Source: Gossypium raimondii (Eukaryota > Streptophyta > Magnoliopsida > Malvales > Malvaceae). From it: a DNA stretch of 64,000 nt. Made by a program: the position numbers and the translations under genes. The notes beneath the pieces were generated by a model. It was not told the DNA's origin. It saw only the letters and a program-made list of their open reading frames with translations, and searched no databases. The stretch lies in assembly GCF_025698545.1 (NCBI RefSeq), contig NC_068569.1:2356001-2420000 (forward strand), written 5' to 3'. Below, piece after piece: positions 59,834-64,000 of this stretch (position 1 is its first letter; every line of letters starts with the position of its first letter).

Positions 59834-61915
59834 CTAGTCTTGCTGTAAAGTTTCCTTTAAATAATTCAAAACCACTGATGCTAACTCAGTTTGATATGAA
59901 GTATAATTATGATTGGCACCTTCTACGATGTGTAACTTGTGGTTCGGTATGATCTTGGCGAACTCCAAGGCATCTCCGACAGGGATTATTTCATCGGCAG
60001 ATCCATGGACCGTCAACACCCTGCATATAATCACTTGATGATTTTTTTTTTCAAGAAAGTCTAATACAGATGAATATGATTCAGTCTCACCTGCATTCTC
60101 TGGGGATTTTAAGACATGCTTCGTGCATGTCTAAACTTAAGCGCTCCATCAAACTTTCCTTAGTCACACGATACTCAACACCTGCAGACATAAAATCTCA
60201 AATACTTGATCAATGTGAAACGAATCTGTAATTGACTAATCAAAGCAAAAAGGTGGAATCCACTCTATTAGTCGTTGATGAGGCAATATAGGTGCACTAT
60301 ATGTTAGAAAGGTGGAACTCATTCGAGCAAAGGAAGAAAAGATTTCCGTTGGAAAACAACAGTGAGGAATGGGGAACTCTTCGAGCAAAAAAAACTGTTA
60401 CCTTTCTTATTCTTAATATCAACAAATCCATCCTGAATTCTGTCCATAAAGTCTTTCCCAAAGCGTTCTTCAATGCCTTTCTTCAGATCATAGCGGCCAG
60501 AGACGTTGACGACAGTGTGGATATCATGATACTTAGAGGCATAGAGAAGCACAACATCGCCTCCTGCATTCATCTTATTTTAGTTATACAGAACTTGCAA
60601 GAGTGTATATATGAAAACTCGTTAGTCAACTATTGACTCAAACATTGTAAATAGGTTGCTAATTAAATCTTAAGCCTCATTAATCTAACACGGAAAGAAC
60701 ATGCACTTCATCATATATAAGACAGCTCCTCCGAGACTCGGCATTCTTTTTCTCTATCCAGGTGTGAGTTCAACAATCAATGAGCAAAACACCTAGGCAA
60801 TCCACTCACCTTTGCTATGCCCAAGAATCGCACATACTATGCGGTTTGCCTCGCAAAAGTGCTGGATAACGGAATGCAAATCATCGGCTTCTTTCGAGTA
60901 GTTACCAAACTCAAATGACCCTTCACTTTCTCTGAAATGTGGAAAGTCACAAGTAATTATGTGAAAAGCAGCAAAATTATGTAAATAGTCAGGACTCCGA
61001 AGACTGACATAGGAAAAAGTTAGGCCACTGGACAATCGAATCGAAGCATACTTAGAAATCATATTCTCAAAAGTATGTACATATACAGTAATTCTAGTTC
61101 TGCAAGTACAGTAAATAAATGTGCAACTGACTCATCGACAAAATGGTAAACTAAAGACCAAGAAAATCATCCCTTCCATTATATAAGTTATAGTACCCTA
61201 TCTAAGTGGTTCGGATTAGGGTGTGAGTGTATAGGACACGGGTATATTCGATTTTTCCAAGTTTTTTCATGTATTTATCCAACTTACCCGTTTCCAGCAA
61301 AGTCAAAACGAAAGGCACTGATTCCTTCTTTCTCTAAAGCAACAGCAAGGTTGACCATAGTACGATCAGCCTGTAGCACAAGCAGGTTTTATGAATGGGA
61401 CTTTGAACCCCGAAATATGAGTGCTGCTACATACAGAGATATCAAAATTTCAACAATAATTAAACATCTAAAGCTTATTTGTTCTTAATTGATATGATCT
61501 TCCCAATACTTGATTAAAGTCAAAACACAGAAATATGAAAAAGTTTGAGCAAGAATATACCAACCTTGGTGGATCTGAAACCATGGCATAAGATCACAAT
61601 TTCTTTAGACCCAGTTTCGTGTAACAATCCAACAAGCTTTTCTCCATGCTTGTTTGGAATTATAACTCTCTGCTGCTCAATCACTGAAAATATAACAAAA
61701 AGGGTCAATCCCCAATAATCAATTAACTTTAAAAAAGAAAAAAGAAAAAAGAGTTAAAGGTGACCTGGATTTTGAGAAGAGTGAGAATGAGTCATCCTCA
61801 AGCTCAAGGTTGTTGCTGGTGTGACCTGGTGACGAGGGAATTTAGAAAAGAGAGAGTTTGAGAATTTTGACAAATTGAAGGTAAATGAGTGAAAATTACA
61901 AGCAAGAGTTTCCAT
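59834..61915 (-). CDS. Plastid-type alpha/beta hydrolase
   Basis: Seven coding exons (61915-61765, 61683-61565, 61370-61288, 60931-60810, 60563-60402, 60181-60091, 60020-59834), with GT-AG introns and consistent phases, encode 304 residues. The first about 40 residues are Ser/Asn/Phe-rich with few acidic residues, like a chloroplast transit peptide. The hydrolase fold follows: LCHGFRST forms the oxyanion-hole region, GHSKGG at 155-160 is the nucleophile elbow with Ser157, HGSADEIIP supplies Asp252, and EGANHNY supplies His280. All three triad residues are present, so an active serine esterase, lipase or thioesterase is likely, but the substrate cannot be inferred. A second in-frame ATG at 61795 (residue 41) would give a form without the transit-like region. 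Arabidopsis has a similar gene near CDA1 and FVE. Confidence 0.9.
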
Positions 61916-64000
61916 ATGCTTTTACGTGTTCAATGTAGTGGTAACAGGCCAGGACAAGGAATTGAAAGAGCTATCCTATGCTATTAGTGTGGATGGGATG
62001 AACTTGGGTTCTAAACTCCATTAAAACCTTACAAAAACTAGACCCTAAACTTAGCCTTAGACTGGCTATGGGTTAAGGTAAATAGAGGCCCCAGAAGATT
62101 GGGTCTGATACCTTTGATATTTGGTAGTATACGATCAAATAGGTAGTTTTCACAGGGGGTAAATAAAGGAGGTCACAAAACACAGGGTGATGTATTAAAT
62201 AAGATGGGCCATTATTACAAGCAATTGATAATCCATAGTTTAAACTTCCTCATCTTCCTTTTCTTTCTAAATCGCACCTTCAATTTCAACTAGTCAAATT
62301 GTTTCAGTATGTTTCTTCTATTTGCCTCTAATAAGCAAATTGCTGTAAAGAGAAAAAATAGTCTCCAAACTTTTTATTTTTTTTGTTATGGTCTAAATTC
62401 TGAATAGTTGTTGTTTATATATTAAGGATATGTTTAATTTTGCTTCTAAGAAACACTTTTAGGATAAAAAATACATTTGAGACAAAAGTATTCTTAAACA
62501 ATCTACTTTTTTAGAGAAGAAGTACTTTTTGAGAAGCTGAAAATTTTAATTTTTTTCGAGAAATATTTTTTCTAATTGCTGCCCATTTTAGCAATTTATT
62601 GACAAATACAGGAGGTGGCGGAAAGGACATAATAGTGCTTTTTAAATTCCAATGCCATTCCTTCAAACTCAAAACCACTTACATGGTATTAAAAAACAGT
62701 CTAATTTGATTGAATTAACATATTAAAATTACTTTCAATATTAAAAATACACATTTTGAACAAAAAAAACTAAAGTACAAGGAGTCGATGGTTTATTTAG
62801 TTTCCTGATATTAAAATTTTCAAATCTCAATCATAAAAAAACTAAAAATAGCCAAAAAAGAAAAATTGTTAACATCCATAGAGGACTTAAAAATTAAGGA
62901 AATAAACGCATTCACATTCATGAAATATAAATGTCCGCAATCATGCATGCCTATTGACCAATGTTTGTCAATAAATCATTAAGGTAGGCTGTTTCGCAAA
63001 GCAGAAACTAAGCTGTGATGCTGTCTCCGGTTCACTAATTGCAGCATTAATTATTATTGGAATAAAGAAAATGGGGGAGATCTCAATCTGAATCGAAGCT
63101 GTTGACAGAGACTTACCACCAACAGTTTTTGAATTTTCTTTTTGCTAGTCGTTTAGGGTTGTAATCGAAGCTCAAGGTTTCTGGTATGCAGTCGTTGGGG
63201 CGAATTCAACTCCACCAAATATTGTGACCATATGAATTTCATTTTTTTTATTTTTAATATTTATAAAAAATATTAAATTATTTATTGACGTGACATATAA
63301 AATAAACAATGTCATATGGACTACCACAAACATTAGTAATTAAATTTAACTAAAAATTAATAACGTCTAATTAAAAAACTGTAAATATTTATATCTAAAT
63401 TAAACATAGTACTCTTATTCTTGATTGGTCGTATATTTACGATTACCTAAAAGATTGAAAAGTCCAAACACTTTATATCAGGTTAATCATATTCATCCAA
63501 TGCTAAATTTATAAAAGGCCATTTTCGACCAAATAATTATTCCACAGACCAGATGTGCAAGTTTTGTTTTTGTGTTTTTAAGGCCTGAAAGATGTGGAAT
63601 GTATATATTTCTTTTATCTATGAAGTAACGAAGGATTTGTGTTTAAACTTTAAATTAATTGAGATCTATTAATGAACCTTTTATTTTTCTTTTTAGGCTT
63701 GGATTTTTTCCTTTTAATTCAACATCACTTGATTTAATTCGAAACTATTTTATTGATAAAAATTATTTAAATTTAATTATAAATTTTAAGACTAGTTTAA
63801 TATATTAAAAGTTTATAAAATAAAAATGATTCGATTGAAAGTTAGACTCTAGTAAAAATATTTATGAGTAAACTAAGTTAAAAGCTGGATTTAAAGAAAA
63901 ATAGTCTCAAGCCTCAACCTAATTAAATGGCCCATTTCACTATTTAATTTTATATGAATAAAAAATATGATTTTTTTAATATTTTTTACCTAACCCCAAT
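61916..64000. other. Intergenic to the right edge
   Basis: The first few hundred bases probably hold the hydrolase promoter. The rest is A+T-rich with no recognisable gene, RNA gene or mobile element. Confidence 0.55.

Noticed and set aside
1-64000. CRISPR array, rRNA genes or bacterial operon
   Set aside because: No regularly spaced repeats, rRNA-like sequence or polycistronic layout is seen. The window is plant nuclear DNA.

Overview
This is a 64 kb stretch of a eudicot nuclear genome. The genes have plant-type introns, long A+T-rich gaps, plant LINEs, Mutator-type and foldback elements, and a Ty3/gypsy fossil. Protein sequences and repeat style suggest a malvid, most likely cotton or another Malvaceae. 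The species is an inference; the sequence alone does not prove it.

Layout. 1-3378: broken Ty3/gypsy element (minus), running off the left edge. 4486-5479: MYB-related repressor (plus). 5.5-12.1 kb: A+T-rich gap with a dead LINE fragment and a small MITE-like inverted repeat. 12146-14149: TET2-like tetraspanin (plus), with a Mutator-like insertion in its GC-AG intron. 16105-17019: intronless cytidine deaminase (plus). 18397-19588: chloroplast atypical thioredoxin of the ACHT type (minus), with an early stop in its last exon. 21095-22561: intronless nucleotide pyrophosphatase/phosphodiesterase (minus). 24518-27199: terminal-inverted-repeat element split by a nearly open, 5'-truncated LINE. 28713-29889: LLM-domain GATA factor of the GNC/CGA1 type (minus). 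30-42 kb: repeat-rich gap with a complete-looking non-autonomous Mutator-like element, a nested tRNA-type SINE, and a 483-base tract with a single C on the plus strand. 42006-43688: polyamine oxidase PAO5 type (minus). 45.3-45.9 kb: LINE RNase H remnant. 48600-54541: 15-exon FVE/MSI4-type WD40 gene (minus). 56658-58159: four-exon gene for a 78-residue TMEM258/OST5-type oligosaccharyltransferase subunit (minus). 59834-61915: seven-exon plastid-type alpha/beta hydrolase (minus). The rest is intergenic.

The genes do not form an operon-like system; they are housekeeping and regulatory plant genes. Their order is informative. As I recall the Arabidopsis map, TET2, CDA1, an alpha/beta hydrolase and FVE lie together on chromosome 2, while CDA-like genes, ACHT2, phosphodiesterases, PAO5 and MSI5 lie together on chromosome 4, and CGA1 sits beside ACHT1 elsewhere on chromosome 4. 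This window appears to hold the combined ancestral order that Arabidopsis split among duplicated segments.

I found no wholly new biological system. The most notable observations are the tiny OST-subunit gene whose first coding exon is only the start codon, two GC-AG introns, the truncated thioredoxin tail, the C-depleted tract, and inverted-repeat elements inside introns of TET2 and FVE.
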